Shown here one piece after another: positions 10,701 to 18,496 of a DNA stretch of 64,000 nt; position 1 is the first letter of the stretch; the number at the start of each line of letters is the position of its first letter. The notes below the pieces were generated by a model. It did no database searches and was not told where the DNA came from. It worked only from the letters and a program-made list of their open reading frames with translations. The stretch spans positions 1,426,001 to 1,490,000 of the forward strand of contig NZ_RJAD01000001.1 of NCBI RefSeq assembly GCF_003999995.1, written 5' to 3'. Origin of the DNA: Microbacterium sulfonylureivorans (GTDB lineage: Bacteria > Actinomycetota > Actinomycetes > Actinomycetales > Microbacteriaceae). The position numbers and the translations under genes were made by a program.

Positions 10701-11759
10701 AAGGTCCGCGACGGTGAGGCGTGGGAGGAGTACGGGCAGGGTCCGTTCCGACTCGCGGTCGACTGCACGTTCGACACCGGCAGCGGGCCTGCCCGCGTCT
10801 GGGCCGGCTTCGTGACGCTGGATGCGGAGAACGGCTACGCATCCGAGATCGAGGACATCGCCACGGGTGCGACATGCACCGTCGCCGAGGTGACCACGGG
10901 TGGCGCGACGGCCGTCGCCGTCGAGCCCGGCGAGGTCACGATCGGCGACGCCGGGACGCCGGTCACCGTCGTCGTCACCAACACGTTCGACGCGGGCTCG
11001 ATCACGGTGACCAAGGAGATCGTGGGCGACGGAGCCGACCTGTGGGGCGCGGGGCCCTTCGAGGTGACCCTCGCGTGCACGACGCCGCTCGGCCTCGCGG
11101 TCGATCTGCCCTTCGATCCGGTGCGCGAGCTCGCCGCCCCCGGCTACACGACGACGTACGAGCCGCTGCTCATCGGCCTCGACTGCACCGTCACCGAGAC
11201 CGACACCGGTGGTGCGACCTCGACGATCGTCACCGACGCGCAGGGCGAGCCGATCGACGTGATCGAGGTCCCCGCCGACGACGTCGCGGTCACCGTGACC
11301 AACACGTTCGACCTCGGATCGCTCGCGGTGACGAAGACCGTCTCGGGCGGGGATGCCGCAGCCCACGAAGACGATGTGTTCGAGGTCTCGGTCGCGTGCA
11401 TCTGGGACGGCCAGGAGATCGAGGTGCCCGGCGGTGCGGTGCGCCCGGTCACCGCGGCCGAGCCCGCGCTGTACGAGGACCTGCCGGTCGGAGCGGAGTG
11501 CGCGGTCACGGAGACCGATGCCGGCGACGCGGATGCGGTGACGCTGACGCCCGCCTCATCCGACGACCCGTCGACGGCGATCGTGACGATCGAGGCGGCT
11601 GCCGAGGCATCCGTCAACGTCGACAACCGGTTCGACCCGCCGCTGCCCGCGACCGGGTCCGACTCGACGCACCTCGCGGGTGTCGGAGGGATCGCGTTCC
11701 TGGTGATCGCGGCCGGCGTGCTCGCGGTCGTCGGGGCTCGCCGCCGCCGCGACGCCTGA
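4704..11759 (+). CDS. Giant LPXTG cell-wall surface protein with DUF11-like and isopeptide-type repeats
   Basis: A 2351-residue secreted protein starting at GTG 4704, with GGGGG 6 nt upstream. A signal peptide (charged start, hydrophobic stretch, A-F-A-A cleavage region) ends near residue 31. Residues about 50-1765 are DUF11/Ig-like modules of 120-200 residues, recognisable by openings such as KTIAPG, ATKSFDPN, AGKSFSPAS and TVTKSPNGD. Five homologous domains follow from about residues 1770, 1870, 1993, 2098 and 2205. Each has an early Lys strand (TVTKE, AVTKT), a C-x-V-T/A-E strand and a closing N-x-F/Y strand: the Lys-Glu-Asn pattern of Cna-B/DUF5979 domains that form internal isopeptide bonds, plus paired Cys. 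LPATG (2314-2318), a hydrophobic segment and RRRR complete a sortase signal. Likely role: long adhesin or surface stalk. No sortase or pilin partner is nearby. A strong hairpin follows. Confidence 0.9.
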   Translation: MQFTARLRAAALAVAAMLTLSLAVSPTAFAAPVLPDPAPGDVTAVASLTKDASVDVIAPGETFTYTLTVGCSSITDVGCRDAVLTDVVPAPFVVVDAVVGAGVNTALEPAISGNTVTVTWVTDLDGASGDEVGILDATTGVVEITAQLPADASYDANGVEVFNEAYIEGANFVDVPASAGVTPVIPLDLATTPAKTIAPGSAIATPGTPVTATLGGSNDSNATVDTLVIQDPAVETASPNPFEYLGFAGFGTVAPPAGTTTTTYEVYVPPTWVAAPGGVLPAGVDAEDVRGTRVTFDGEIPAGATASVELDLATTDLAAAQSDGTVVENTVSSEVALDGESATADTSADFTILANDVQVGATKSFDPNLVVAGEPSTVTIGATNESTIPLEELTIREPAVGDFPAEYTFAGVTSPVDYPAGATSGTIVYHLIGGGEQSESFVDGAVPPATEGDPALVAWFEVVFEGTIQPGAETSVVFDVATDPDLAGLPLTVTNVVGVQGENQGVTGDADASADLYIYDEVVEPYIGKQVRPSQILAVPGQIVTVSLAGGLTDRPNPPDTTTGSTGNAQVIVIQDPQDPIEGDVWWNAFDITAITQTPVPAQSSLTIEYYDTTDGQWKVLTAGIDGPQIYSAPIDPTISAVAGGIRFTYTYTGDDGLGFPPGTDLAPNFTSELRPTGRYTGTPPFSDDESTFVPNCAQSSAEAITPGVPGGSATMPTEDCPEVELIPADPGNADLIDKAFGTSSSGGLKSVIARSGDTIPSTLSWSTGGYSGLETVQITDVAAPSDTPIAASMYDAFNLTRVQAITPATDPLIVYDQVLEVLLWNGTAWVDATNDPCPAGCVGQFPGVNLTAAEQASTTGVRLIFAESPDRAAASAGSPDAPPVGSGVARSFGNTRPVTLVWQVRDERRSDGVPVLGDVVYNLAQPGVVRNTARAEGFPAEGDPIGSDASDDVVIVDVPITTTTDKNWQGGPLAVPTDPSIPAGQYPLSRITVTTRNTTPARVDQLVINDPAPGSATNRRQDPFEAFTFNNFSSITVPAGTTSSSVRLFCPSGQAPADYTVAQALALVPAALPCDVTGIQVTFDGRIAANGAGVVAFDVRLRPYWRGTTERVSVADSPISNTAQGIVADIEPIGACPPPADSRYACDQETALIQLQEPTFSVTAGKSFSPASQKDGDTGQITMTLTGQPGGSARPRFMTITDEDPTFWNAMDFAGMAPTWTLPVPVGQVRACYLSGGDFSAANVEADSVGGTWTCQPITPGSMTTATATAFLDAAPDDLHGVRFTFAQANDLGWQNPSNPVVSVPVLLERRTDLRSGGPVPTTRADQVPSPGEEDAGIFWNTVEVDGESANVGSGPLTDSDTADAEYRYLHLEAAITVTKSPNGDIRPGAVVPFTLTFTNSGEAPLHDPLFEDRLPTDEDGIMLVLDPDRDPTVSPYAFALTGAAPVPPNGTALPTDPDEVDVDVLDDTIFFRMPGGSVLEPGQTYTITIQLMLRPGLPAGTQVQNWAVVSVDEPLDDCVPTTGPDGECMDDAIVSPLAVPALSTIKYVRSDVDHGQPGIPEVFSTIEGYECDGTAVAGRFYRAPCIPVTLPGGTETWRFRVVNAGTLPLDQVVSIDNLPTPGDQGLIVQLPRESEWEPTFVGAVELVPTATTPAGAVLTTYYSTSAVPCTADLNPLGAPCGAGAWLPLDGSVDPALVRSLKFVVEFPDADPLQPAETLDIQFQTRTTPEARAASDFPIAYNTVSTGGSAIGATPTVVPATEGRRVGVSHPTGPIELQKIVSGPAAEFAPDGFPVQLTCESAGVEVLSLPELVLVPGADPVVVDRLPWGSECTASEGQYGQTSTIIGTAIVGGPEDEIGLISVENVYEVSALTIRKTVDGGGEDALGDPVVYGPFAFSVSCTFDGVEVWATGYDADNPMAESLTTDETWALAGLPVGTECVVTEDDTLDAVATSFVVSVDGEAQEPVEGTEVTVTVVDGASVDVEAINEFTAGSLILEKVRDGEAWEEYGQGPFRLAVDCTFDTGSGPARVWAGFVTLDAENGYASEIEDIATGATCTVAEVTTGGATAVAVEPGEVTIGDAGTPVTVVVTNTFDAGSITVTKEIVGDGADLWGAGPFEVTLACTTPLGLAVDLPFDPVRELAAPGYTTTYEPLLIGLDCTVTETDTGGATSTIVTDAQGEPIDVIEVPADDVAVTVTNTFDLGSLAVTKTVSGGDAAAHEDDVFEVSVACIWDGQEIEVPGGAVRPVTAAEPALYEDLPVGAECAVTETDAGDADAVTLTPASSDDPSTAIVTIEAAAEASVNVDNRFDPPLPATGSDSTHLAGVGGIAFLVIAAGVLAVVGARRRRDA

Positions 11760-11766
11760 CTCACGA

Positions 11767-11804
11767 CGAAGGGGCGGCCCCGCCGTCGCGGACCCGCCCC
11801 TTCG
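11767..11804. terminator. Bidirectional terminator hairpin
   Basis: An 11-bp perfect stem (CGAAGGGGCGG with CCGCCCCTTCG) and a 16-nt loop sit between the convergent surface-protein gene and the Pr6Pr gene, 7 and 9 nt from the two stop codons. It probably ends transcription from both sides. Confidence 0.75.
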
Positions 11805-11813
11805 ACGTCGGAG

Positions 11814-12578
11814 TCAGTCGGTCTGCGCTTCGCGCGCCTCTTCCCACTCGGCCTCGAGCTCGTCGCCGGACTCGTGGTCGAGCTCGCGCTCCTGGCCGAC
11901 GCGGCGTCCCCACCAGACGACCAGCGTCGCGACGGCGAGGAAGGTCACGGAGATCGCCACGATCCAGAACGCCACGGAGCCCCATCCGCCCGGCCCGTTC
12001 GGGTTCAGGAACGGGTAGGGGTACCAGTACGGGTCGCCGCTGACGGGGTTCGTGACGAACGGTCCGCGCAGGAGCGTGTAGGCGCACCATGCGAGCGGGA
12101 AGACGATGATGCCCCAGACCGCACGCCACGGGAGCGCGCGGCGGAGCGGGCCGAAGAAGAGGTCCGCGAGCAGGAACAGCGGAGCGATGAGGTGCAGAGT
12201 CTCGTTCGACCACGGGATCGGCGCACTGCCCTGCGGCAGCTCGATGCTGCGCAGCAGCAGGTTGTAGACGATGCCTGTGATCACCATGTACGTCGTGACG
12301 CACGCGAGCGACATGGCCAGCGCCGGCGGCTCCGCCTCGGCGTGGCGTCCCTTCATGAAGAACCAGACCGCCGCCCACACCAGCACGACCGCGGCGGCGG
12401 CGTTGGAGAGGATCGTGAAGAAGCTGAAGAAGTTGGCGACGGTGGTCGCGACATCCCTCCCCAGCTCCGCAGCGGTTCCGATCGACTTCGAGAGCTGCGC
12501 GATGATCGCGGCGGCGATGAGCGCCGCCACGGCAAGACGCATGACCGACCAGGTGAGAGCCCATGCCTTCGTTCGCAT
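11814..12578 (-). CDS. Pr6Pr family integral membrane protein
   Basis: A 254-residue membrane protein of the Pr6Pr (FAR-17a/AIG1-like) family, with about six transmembrane segments and an acidic, cytosolic-looking C-terminal tail ending REAQTD. Family-type features include FFSFFTILSN in the second segment, NLLLR near the middle, WSNETLHLIAPL with conserved Asn/His, and YWYPYPFLNP before the last segment. Eukaryotic relatives hydrolyse fatty acid esters of hydroxy fatty acids; the role of bacterial members is not established. ATG 12578 is chosen because TATCGT lies 7 nt upstream, and no SD is present. It shares an 80-bp divergent promoter region with purA. Confidence 0.8.
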   Translation of the reverse strand: MRTKAWALTWSVMRLAVAALIAAAIIAQLSKSIGTAAELGRDVATTVANFFSFFTILSNAAAAVVLVWAAVWFFMKGRHAEAEPPALAMSLACVTTYMVITGIVYNLLLRSIELPQGSAPIPWSNETLHLIAPLFLLADLFFGPLRRALPWRAVWGIIVFPLAWCAYTLLRGPFVTNPVSGDPYWYPYPFLNPNGPGGWGSVAFWIVAISVTFLAVATLVVWWGRRVGQERELDHESGDELEAEWEEAREAQTD

Positions 12579-12585
12579 GGGCCTC

Positions 12586-12591
12586 ACGATA
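12586..12591 (-). promoter_or_regulatory. Leaderless -10 element for the Pr6Pr gene
   Basis: TATCGT on the minus strand, 7 nt before ATG 12578. Confidence 0.5.
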
Positions 12592-12616
12592 TCGGCGGGA
12601 CGACGCGACGCGCCGA

Positions 12617-12622
12617 TAGGAT
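12617..12622 (+). promoter_or_regulatory. -10 element for purA
   Basis: TAGGAT followed by a short leader with GGGGGAG (12645-12651) 6 nt before ATG 12658. purA therefore has a conventional ribosome binding site. Confidence 0.5.
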
Positions 12623-12657
12623 GGGGTGTAACCGTCCGATAAACGGGGGAGTAGCCC

Positions 12658-13947
12658 ATGCCAGGCATCGTGATCGTCGGAGTCCAGTGGGGAGACGAGG
12701 GCAAGGGCAAGGCCACCGATCTCCTGGGCGACCGGACCGACTGGGTCGTCAAGTTCAACGGCGGCAACAACGCCGGTCACACGGTCGTGATCGGTGACGA
12801 GAAGTACGCGCTCCACCTCCTCCCGAGCGGCATCCTCTCGCCGGGCGTGAACGCCGTCATCGGCAACGGCGTCGTGATCGACCTCGAGGTGCTCTTCGCC
12901 GAGCTCGATGCCCTGCACGCGCGGGGCGTGGACGCCTCGCGCCTGCGCGTCAGTGCGAACGCCCACATCATCACGCAGTACCACCGCACGCTCGACAAGG
13001 TCACCGAGCGCTTCCTCGGAAAGCGCCAGATCGGCACGACCGGCCGCGGCATCGGTCCCGCCTACGCCGACAAGATCAACCGGGTCGGCATCCGCGTGCA
13101 GGACCTCTTCGACGAGAACATCCTCCGCCAGAAGGTCGAGGGCGCACTCGACCAGAAGAACCACCTGCTGGTGAAGATCTTCAACCGCCGGTCGATCACC
13201 GTCGACGAGGTCGTCGACGACCTGCTGTCCTACGCCGACCGCCTGCGCCCGATGGTCGCCGACACCGGGCTGCTCCTCAACGAGGCCCTCGATTCCGGCG
13301 ATGTCGTCGTCTTCGAAGGCGGGCAGGCCACCATGCTGGACGTCGACCACGGCACCTACCCGTTCGTGACGTCGTCGTCGGCGACCGCCGGCGGCGCGGC
13401 GACCGGCTCGGGCGTCGGCCCCAACCGTCTCGACCGCATCGTGGGCATCGTCAAGGCCTACACGACTCGCGTCGGCTCGGGTCCGTTCCCGACCGAGCTC
13501 TTCGACGAGAACGGCGACTTCCTCCGCTCGCGCGGATTCGAGTTCGGCACGACGACGGGTCGCCCGCGTCGCGTGGGATGGTACGACGCCCCGATCACGC
13601 GCTACGCGACCAGGATCAACGGCATCACCGACCTCGTGCTGACGAAGCTCGACATCCTGACCGGCCTCGACCAGATCCCGGTGTGCGTCGCGTACGAGGT
13701 CGACGGCGAGCGGTTCGACGAGGTCCCCGTGAACCAGTCCGACTTCCACCACGCCAAGCCGATCCTCGAGTACTTCCCGGGCTGGAAGCACGACATCTCG
13801 ACCGCCCGCACGTTCGAGGAGCTTCCGCTCGAGGCCCAGGAGTACGTGCTCGCCCTCGAGGCGATGAGCGGCACCCGCATCTCGGTCATCGGCGTCGGGG
13901 CATCCCGAGACGCCGTCATCGTGCGACACGACCTCATCGACGACTGA
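12658..13947 (+). CDS. purA: Adenylosuccinate synthetase
   Basis: Converts IMP, aspartate and GTP to adenylosuccinate, the first step from IMP to AMP. The 429-residue length is standard. The GTP-binding loop GDEGKGK (residues 12-18) holds the catalytic Asp, and NNAGHTVV carries the catalytic His41. [35 protein letters not shown] and ATTGRPRR-type IMP/GTP contact regions are intact. The stop codon is 2 nt before the GTG of the lactonase-like gene, so the two are probably co-transcribed. purL, purQS and purC are elsewhere in the window, so the pathway is dispersed. Confidence 0.98.
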   Translation: MPGIVIVGVQWGDEGKGKATDLLGDRTDWVVKFNGGNNAGHTVVIGDEKYALHLLPSGILSPGVNAVIGNGVVIDLEVLFAELDALHARGVDASRLRVSANAHIITQYHRTLDKVTERFLGKRQIGTTGRGIGPAYADKINRVGIRVQDLFDENILRQKVEGALDQKNHLLVKIFNRRSITVDEVVDDLLSYADRLRPMVADTGLLLNEALDSGDVVVFEGGQATMLDVDHGTYPFVTSSSATAGGAATGSGVGPNRLDRIVGIVKAYTTRVGSGPFPTELFDENGDFLRSRGFEFGTTTGRPRRVGWYDAPITRYATRINGITDLVLTKLDILTGLDQIPVCVAYEVDGERFDEVPVNQSDFHHAKPILEYFPGWKHDISTARTFEELPLEAQEYVLALEAMSGTRISVIGVGASRDAVIVRHDLIDD

Positions 13948-13949
13948 CG

Positions 13950-15125
13950 GTGCGCTTCCTGCTGGGCGGCTACACCGCCGACATGGACGGCTCCGCGAGC
14001 GGGATCGGGATGCTGCTCGCGGGCGCCGCAGACGACGCCTCCGCCGGCGGCTCCCTCTCCTTCGCCGGCGACGTCGCGGCGGCCGAATCCCCGTCCTGGC
14101 TGGCCGCGCATCCCTCGCTCGACGTCGTCTACGCCGCCCTCGAGGCACGCGGCGCCGTACAGGCGTTCCGTCGCACGGGCGAGGCATCCTTCGTCCCCCT
14201 CGGCGCGGCCGTGCCCGCCGGCGAGGCGACGTGCCACATCGCCGTCGCGCCCGACGGCGGCTCGCTCGTGGCGGCATGCTGGGGCGACGGTCGCGTCGTG
14301 CGCATGACACTGGATGCCGCGGGCCTGCCCTCGTCGCCCGCCATCGCGCCCGCCGCCGCCGACCCCTACGGTCCCGATGCGCCCCAGGAACGCGCCGACC
14401 TCGGACTCGGGCTCGACCTCGCCGCCGCCTCGCGCGCGCTGCGCGAGGCCGCTGGTGCGGAGTACGCACACCTCGTGCCGGCGCACGACGAGGCGCCCGC
14501 GGAGCCGGAGGCCGAGGCATCCGCTCGCCCGTCACGCGCGCACGAGACCGCTTTCCTGCCGGGCGGAGTGATCGCCACCACCGACATGGGGCTCGACCTC
14601 GTGCGGTTCTGGCACGCGACACCGAACGGGCTGCGCCCGGGTCAGCAGCTCGCCCTCCCGAAGGGCAGCGGCCCGAGGCACATGGTCTTCCACCCGAGCG
14701 GTCACCTCTACGTCGTCGCCGAGCTCTCGTGCGAGGTCTTCGCCCTCGCCCCATCCGCCGACGGCACCTGGCGCATCGTCGGCGGCGCGCCGGTGGGCGC
14801 CGGAGGCGTGCTGCCCGGAGATGCCGCCGCCGAGCTCGCCGCTTCGCGCGACGGCGAGTTCCTCTACGCCGGCGTACGCGGGAGCAACACGATCGCGACG
14901 GTCCGCGTGCGGGGCGCGGGTGAGACGCTGAGCCCCGTCGCGCTCGTCGACTCCGGCGTGAACTGGCCGAGGCACCACGTCGTCGTCCGCGACACGCTCG
15001 TCGTCGCCGGGCAGCTGTCCGACGAGATCGCGTCGCTCACACTCGACCTGCGCACCGGCGTCCCCGGACGCGTGCGGCACCGTGCGGCCGCCCCGTCGCC
15101 GACCTGCCTGCTGCCGATCGCCTGA
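13950..15125 (+). CDS. Lactonase family beta-propeller protein
   Basis: A 391-residue protein of the seven-bladed beta-propeller lactonase family (6-phosphogluconolactonase YbhE/carboxy-cis,cis-muconate lactonase type). It starts with the family-typical FLLGGYTADMDG and contains PSWLAAHPSLDVVYA, PKGSGPRHMVFHPSGHLYVVAELS and SRDGEFLYAGVRGSNTIA, which match propeller-blade repeats and the conserved GPRH motif. GTG 13950 was chosen because it leaves 2 nt after the purA stop and begins at the conserved first strand. It likely acts in the cytosol, since no signal peptide is seen. A role in the pentose phosphate pathway is possible but the substrate is not proven by sequence. It has an Ala/Glu-rich insert around residues 175-195. 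Confidence 0.8.
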   Translation: MRFLLGGYTADMDGSASGIGMLLAGAADDASAGGSLSFAGDVAAAESPSWLAAHPSLDVVYAALEARGAVQAFRRTGEASFVPLGAAVPAGEATCHIAVAPDGGSLVAACWGDGRVVRMTLDAAGLPSSPAIAPAAADPYGPDAPQERADLGLGLDLAAASRALREAAGAEYAHLVPAHDEAPAEPEAEASARPSRAHETAFLPGGVIATTDMGLDLVRFWHATPNGLRPGQQLALPKGSGPRHMVFHPSGHLYVVAELSCEVFALAPSADGTWRIVGGAPVGAGGVLPGDAAAELAASRDGEFLYAGVRGSNTIATVRVRGAGETLSPVALVDSGVNWPRHHVVVRDTLVVAGQLSDEIASLTLDLRTGVPGRVRHRAAAPSPTCLLPIA

Positions 15126-15151
15126 GGCGCCGGCGATCACCCGCCGAGACG

Positions 15152-16363
15152 CTAGACCTTTGCGTCCTGCTTCTTGAAGAAGACCTGCTTGATGATCAGC
15201 AGGATCGATGCCGTCACCGGGATCGCGACCAGCGCTCCGATGAAGCCGAGCAGCGTGCCGCCGATGAGAGCGCCGATCACGACGAGCGAGCCGGGGATCT
15301 CGATCGCCCTGTTCATGACCTTGGGGGTCAGCACGTAGGCCTCGATCTGGATGTAGATCAAGTAGCAGATGGCGAAGATCAGCGCCGCGATCGGGCTGGT
15401 GAACAGAGCGATCACCGTCGCGACGATCCAGTAGAGCACCGGTCCGATCAACGGGATGATCGTGATCGAGAACGCCAGCACGCCCATGAGCAGCGGATAC
15501 GGCAGCTGGAGGACGGCGTGCAGCAGAGTCGCGATCACCGAGTTGAAGAACGCCAGGATGACCATTCCCATGAGGTAGCCGCCGACGGAGTCGGTGATCT
15601 GGTCGGTCATGGCCCGCACACCCGGGCGACGGCGCGCCGGAGCGAACTGCATCAGCGAGTCCTTGATCGCGGGGAGCGACGCGACGAAGTACAGGGTCAG
15701 GACGACGACGATCAGGGCGCCTGAGACGGCCGTGGCGATGCCCGCACCGACCTTCAGCAGACCGCCGGAGATCGCCGCGATGTTCGCGGGATCGGTGATG
15801 AACTTCTCCAGATCGTTCACGAGCGTCGTGAGACCCGGGCCGAAGATGCCCTCGAGCCAGCTGTAGAAGTCGGACTTCTCGAAGTTGTCGATCGTGTCGG
15901 GGATGCCGGTGACGAACGCCGAGATCTGGTCGACCAGTGTCGGCACGACGAGCCACAGGAGTCCGGCGCCGATGATGGCGAAGCCCAGGAAGAGGATGGC
16001 GATCGCCCATCCTCGCTTGACGCCGTGCCTGCCCAGCCACTTGATGACCGGATCGAGGCCCAGGGCCGCGAAGGCCGCCAGCCCGATGTACACGAGGATC
16101 GTCGAGATGTTGGCGAGCGCTATTCCGAGGAGCAGCGCGACCAGCCCGCCGAGTGTCAGCAGGAGACCCACGGTGAAGGGATTGTCGAGTCGCGCCCAGA
16201 ACGGGCGGCCCGGCTGATTCTCGGCGAGAGCGAGGGCCGCGGCCGTGCGGTCGCTCACCGTCGTCGTGTCGTTGGATGCGTCGGTCCCGGCCCCCGGGTC
16301 GGCTGCGAGGGGCGTCGAGGCGCCGGTGCCGCCGGCACCGGTCGACGAGGTGGCGTCAGTCAT
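15152..16363 (-). CDS. AI-2E family (PerM/TqsA-like) membrane transporter
   Basis: A 403-residue member of the AI-2E transporter family, which has about eight membrane segments and includes quorum-signal exporters and Na+/H+ antiporters. The first 55 residues are hydrophilic, rich in Gly, Thr, Asp and Ala. Paired hydrophobic segments start at about residue 70. Family landmarks are LGLDPVIKWL, GPVLYWIVATVIAL and the C-terminal PKVMNRAIEIPGSLVVIGALIGG followed by GFIGALVAIPV. Its substrate cannot be predicted. It is convergent with the lactonase-like gene (26-bp gap) and divergent from the chorismate mutase gene. ATG 16363 follows TAGAGT by 7 nt. Confidence 0.88.
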   Translation of the reverse strand: MTDATSSTGAGGTGASTPLAADPGAGTDASNDTTTVSDRTAAALALAENQPGRPFWARLDNPFTVGLLLTLGGLVALLLGIALANISTILVYIGLAAFAALGLDPVIKWLGRHGVKRGWAIAILFLGFAIIGAGLLWLVVPTLVDQISAFVTGIPDTIDNFEKSDFYSWLEGIFGPGLTTLVNDLEKFITDPANIAAISGGLLKVGAGIATAVSGALIVVVLTLYFVASLPAIKDSLMQFAPARRRPGVRAMTDQITDSVGGYLMGMVILAFFNSVIATLLHAVLQLPYPLLMGVLAFSITIIPLIGPVLYWIVATVIALFTSPIAALIFAICYLIYIQIEAYVLTPKVMNRAIEIPGSLVVIGALIGGTLLGFIGALVAIPVTASILLIIKQVFFKKQDAKV

Positions 16364-16370
16364 GCGTCAC

Positions 16371-16376
16371 ACTCTA
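16371..16376 (-). promoter_or_regulatory. Leaderless -10 element for the AI-2E family gene
   Basis: TAGAGT on the minus strand, 7 nt before ATG 16363. Confidence 0.5.
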
Positions 16377-16493
16377 GGGGCGCGCAGTCCGCCCCGACGA
16401 TGGCGTCGCCGATTTCACCCGGTTCGGGCGAGGGCGCCGGCGCCGCGTCGGTGCGGTCGGCTCGGGTATCGTCGGATGGCGAGGAGGACACCC

Positions 16494-16787
16494 ATGACCG
16501 AGGACCCGACGACGACGCTGCGGCGCCTTCGCAGCAGCATCGACAACATCGACGCCTCGCTCGTGTATCTCCTCGCCGAACGGTTCAAGGCCACGAAGCA
16601 GGTGGGTCACCTCAAAGCGGAGCACGGGATGCCGGCATCCGACCCCGCCCGCGAGGAGCAGCAGGTCGCTCGCCTGCGCCGTCTGGCCGAGGAGGCCGAG
16701 CTCGATCCGGCGTTCGCCGAGAAGTGGTTCAACTTCGTCGTCGCGGAAGTGATCCGGCACCACACCGAGGCCGCCGACAGCCGCTGA
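16494..16787 (+). CDS. Chorismate mutase (AroQ type)
   Basis: A 97-residue monofunctional chorismate mutase, which rearranges chorismate to prephenate for phenylalanine and tyrosine synthesis. It is all alpha-helical, with LRRLRSSIDNIDASLVYLLAERFKATKQVGHLKAEHGMPASDPAREEQQ spanning the helix that carries the family Arg, Asp, Arg/Lys and Lys active-site residues. The actinobacterial short form normally needs the DAHP synthase partner for full activity; that partner is not in this window. ATG 16494 is preceded by GAGGAGG (16481-16487), a good ribosome site, which decides against the longer upstream reading frame. A terminator-like hairpin follows. Confidence 0.92.
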   Translation: MTEDPTTTLRRLRSSIDNIDASLVYLLAERFKATKQVGHLKAEHGMPASDPAREEQQVARLRRLAEEAELDPAFAEKWFNFVVAEVIRHHTEAADSR

Positions 16788-16819
16788 CGCCGGTCGGCCC
16801 GACCCGCCGGTCACGACGA

Positions 16820-16867
16820 CGGATGCCCCGACCCGGTCCGCGCGGGGCGGCCGTGCCGGGGCATCCG
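16820..16867. terminator. Bidirectional terminator hairpin
   Basis: An 11-bp perfect stem (CGGATGCCCCG with CGGGGCATCCG) with a 26-nt loop lies between the convergent chorismate mutase and ABC permease genes. Confidence 0.65.
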
Positions 16868-16892
16868 CTCACCCCCGCATGAGCACTCCCGA

Positions 16893-17591
16893 CTACGGCA
16901 CCGTGCGCCGCAGCGTCAGGTACGAGATTCCGGCGAGCACCGCGACGACCACGAGTCCCCACAGCGACATGCCGAGCGCGCCCAACTCGGCGAACCAGAT
17001 GAAGACCCGCGCCCAGGCGTCGGCCTGACCGATGACGAAGAGCGCGCCGACCAGCAGCACCCCGAGCCCGACGAGCACGGTCGTGAGACCGAGCGCTCCG
17101 AACCGCTTGTAGATCGTCGCCGACCAGAACCCGACGACGAAGAACATCATGGCGAGCATGAAGTAGAACAGCCCGGCTGCGGCAGCGCCGTCCTCCCACA
17201 CCCAGTCGAGCCGGAAGAAGTAGCCGTTCAACCCCCACCCGCCGGTGAGCTGCTCGACGAATCCGCCCACGACGAACACCGTCCCGAGCAGGAGCGACGC
17301 GAGGGTCGCCGTGAGGAGGGTGCCGAGGTAGAACTCCCGCCGAGTGATGCTCAGCGCCTGAGAGAACGGGAAGCTCAGCGTGAGCGCCTGGATGCCGACG
17401 AAGAGGAAGAGCCACAGCGGCGCCTGCGAGCCGCCGCCGTAGAGCGGCTCGGGCGGAATGTCGGAGGCGCGCAGGAGAGCATAGATCGCGAGCGTGATCA
17501 GCAGCGAGCCGCCGAGCACCAGGAGCGGGACCCACAGGTAGGTCTGCTTGTTGATCAGCTGGAGACGGACGACGTTGACGGTGCGGCTCAT
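16893..17591 (-). CDS. ABC transporter permease of a GntR-ABC operon
   Basis: A 232-residue integral membrane protein with about six hydrophobic segments, ending in the basic TLRRTVP. SFPFSQALSITRREFYLGTLL is the cytoplasmic coupling region typical of YtrC/ABC-2-like permeases. It is the last gene of a three-gene operon: regulator, ATPase (overlapping by 4 nt at ATGA) and this permease. The likely complex is an ABC transporter of the YtrBC/BcrAB-like class that responds to cell-envelope stress. The substrate is unknown. The start at 17591 is fixed by the ATGA overlap. Confidence 0.82.
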   Translation of the reverse strand: MSRTVNVVRLQLINKQTYLWVPLLVLGGSLLITLAIYALLRASDIPPEPLYGGGSQAPLWLFLFVGIQALTLSFPFSQALSITRREFYLGTLLTATLASLLLGTVFVVGGFVEQLTGGWGLNGYFFRLDWVWEDGAAAAGLFYFMLAMMFFVVGFWSATIYKRFGALGLTTVLVGLGVLLVGALFVIGQADAWARVFIWFAELGALGMSLWGLVVVAVLAGISYLTLRRTVP

Positions 17592-18496
17592 CGGAGTACT
17601 CCTTCGTCGAGTGCGGATGCCTCGTCGGCGGCATGCTGGGTGGTGCGCACGATCAGCTGCTGGAGCGAGACGGGGGCGACCTCGAGGCCGGCGGCGGCGA
17701 GGAGCTCGCGGTCGGCGAGCGTGAGAGCGCCGAGGACCGTGACGGATGCCACATTGCCCAGGTTCTCGCGATGGATGACCCGGCGGCCGCTCACGAACGC
17801 CTCGACGGCGGACGCGTCGCCGACGATGTTGGCGGCCCGGTCGCGGACGGCATCCGTCGACTCGTCCATGACGATGCGACCGCGGTCGATCACGAGCACG
17901 CGCTCGATGAGGTTCGAGACCTCGTCGATCAGGTGGCTCGAGAGGATGATCGTGCGCGGGTGCTCGGTGTAGTCCTCGAGGAGCCGGTCGTAGAAGATCT
18001 GCCGTGCGACGGCGTCGAGCCCGAGGTACGGCTCGTCGAAGAAGGTGATCTCCGCGCGCGAGGCGATTCCGATGATGACGCCGACCGCCGACAGCTGCCC
18101 CCGGGAGAGCTTCTTGATCCGGCGCTTCGCGGGGAGCTGGAACTCCTCGATGAGCCGCTCGGCGAGCTCCTGGTCCCAGTTCGGGAAGAAGAGGCGAGCG
18201 GCAGCGAACGCGTGCCGCGGCAGCGCGTCGTCGGGGTACTTCTGGCTCTCGCGCACGAAGCACATGCGCGAGAGGGCCTTCGCATTCTCGTACGGGTGCA
18301 TGCCGAACACCCGGACATCGCCTTCGGTGGCGAAGTTCTGCGCGGTCAGGATCGACATGACCGTCGTCTTGCCGGCGCCGTTGCGGCCCAGCAGGCCGTA
18401 GATCGTGTCCTTCTCGATGGTGAAGCTCACGTCGTCCACCGCGACAGTGTCGCGGTAGCGCTTGGTGAGGCCGTTCACCTCGATCACGTGCGTCAT
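17588..18496 (-). CDS. ABC transporter ATP-binding protein
   Basis: A 302-residue ATPase subunit that powers the adjacent permease at the inner face of the membrane. The Walker A is GRNGAGKTT near residue 37. The signature region is LSRGQLSA, a variant of LSGGQ seen in YtrB-like ATPases. The Walker B and following Glu are ITFFDEPYLGLD. The C-terminal 80 residues form an extra domain of unknown role. Its ATG overlaps the stop of the upstream GntR gene, and its stop overlaps the permease start, so the three proteins are translationally coupled. Confidence 0.92.
   Translation of the reverse strand: MTHVIEVNGLTKRYRDTVAVDDVSFTIEKDTIYGLLGRNGAGKTTVMSILTAQNFATEGDVRVFGMHPYENAKALSRMCFVRESQKYPDDALPRHAFAAARLFFPNWDQELAERLIEEFQLPAKRRIKKLSRGQLSAVGVIIGIASRAEITFFDEPYLGLDAVARQIFYDRLLEDYTEHPRTIILSSHLIDEVSNLIERVLVIDRGRIVMDESTDAVRDRAANIVGDASAVEAFVSGRRVIHRENLGNVASVTVLGALTLADRELLAAAGLEVAPVSLQQLIVRTTQHAADEASALDEGVLR

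Noticed and set aside
14204..15103. Antisense long frames over the lactonase and AI-2E regions
   Set aside because: Codon composition and lack of domains mark them as shadows of the sense genes.
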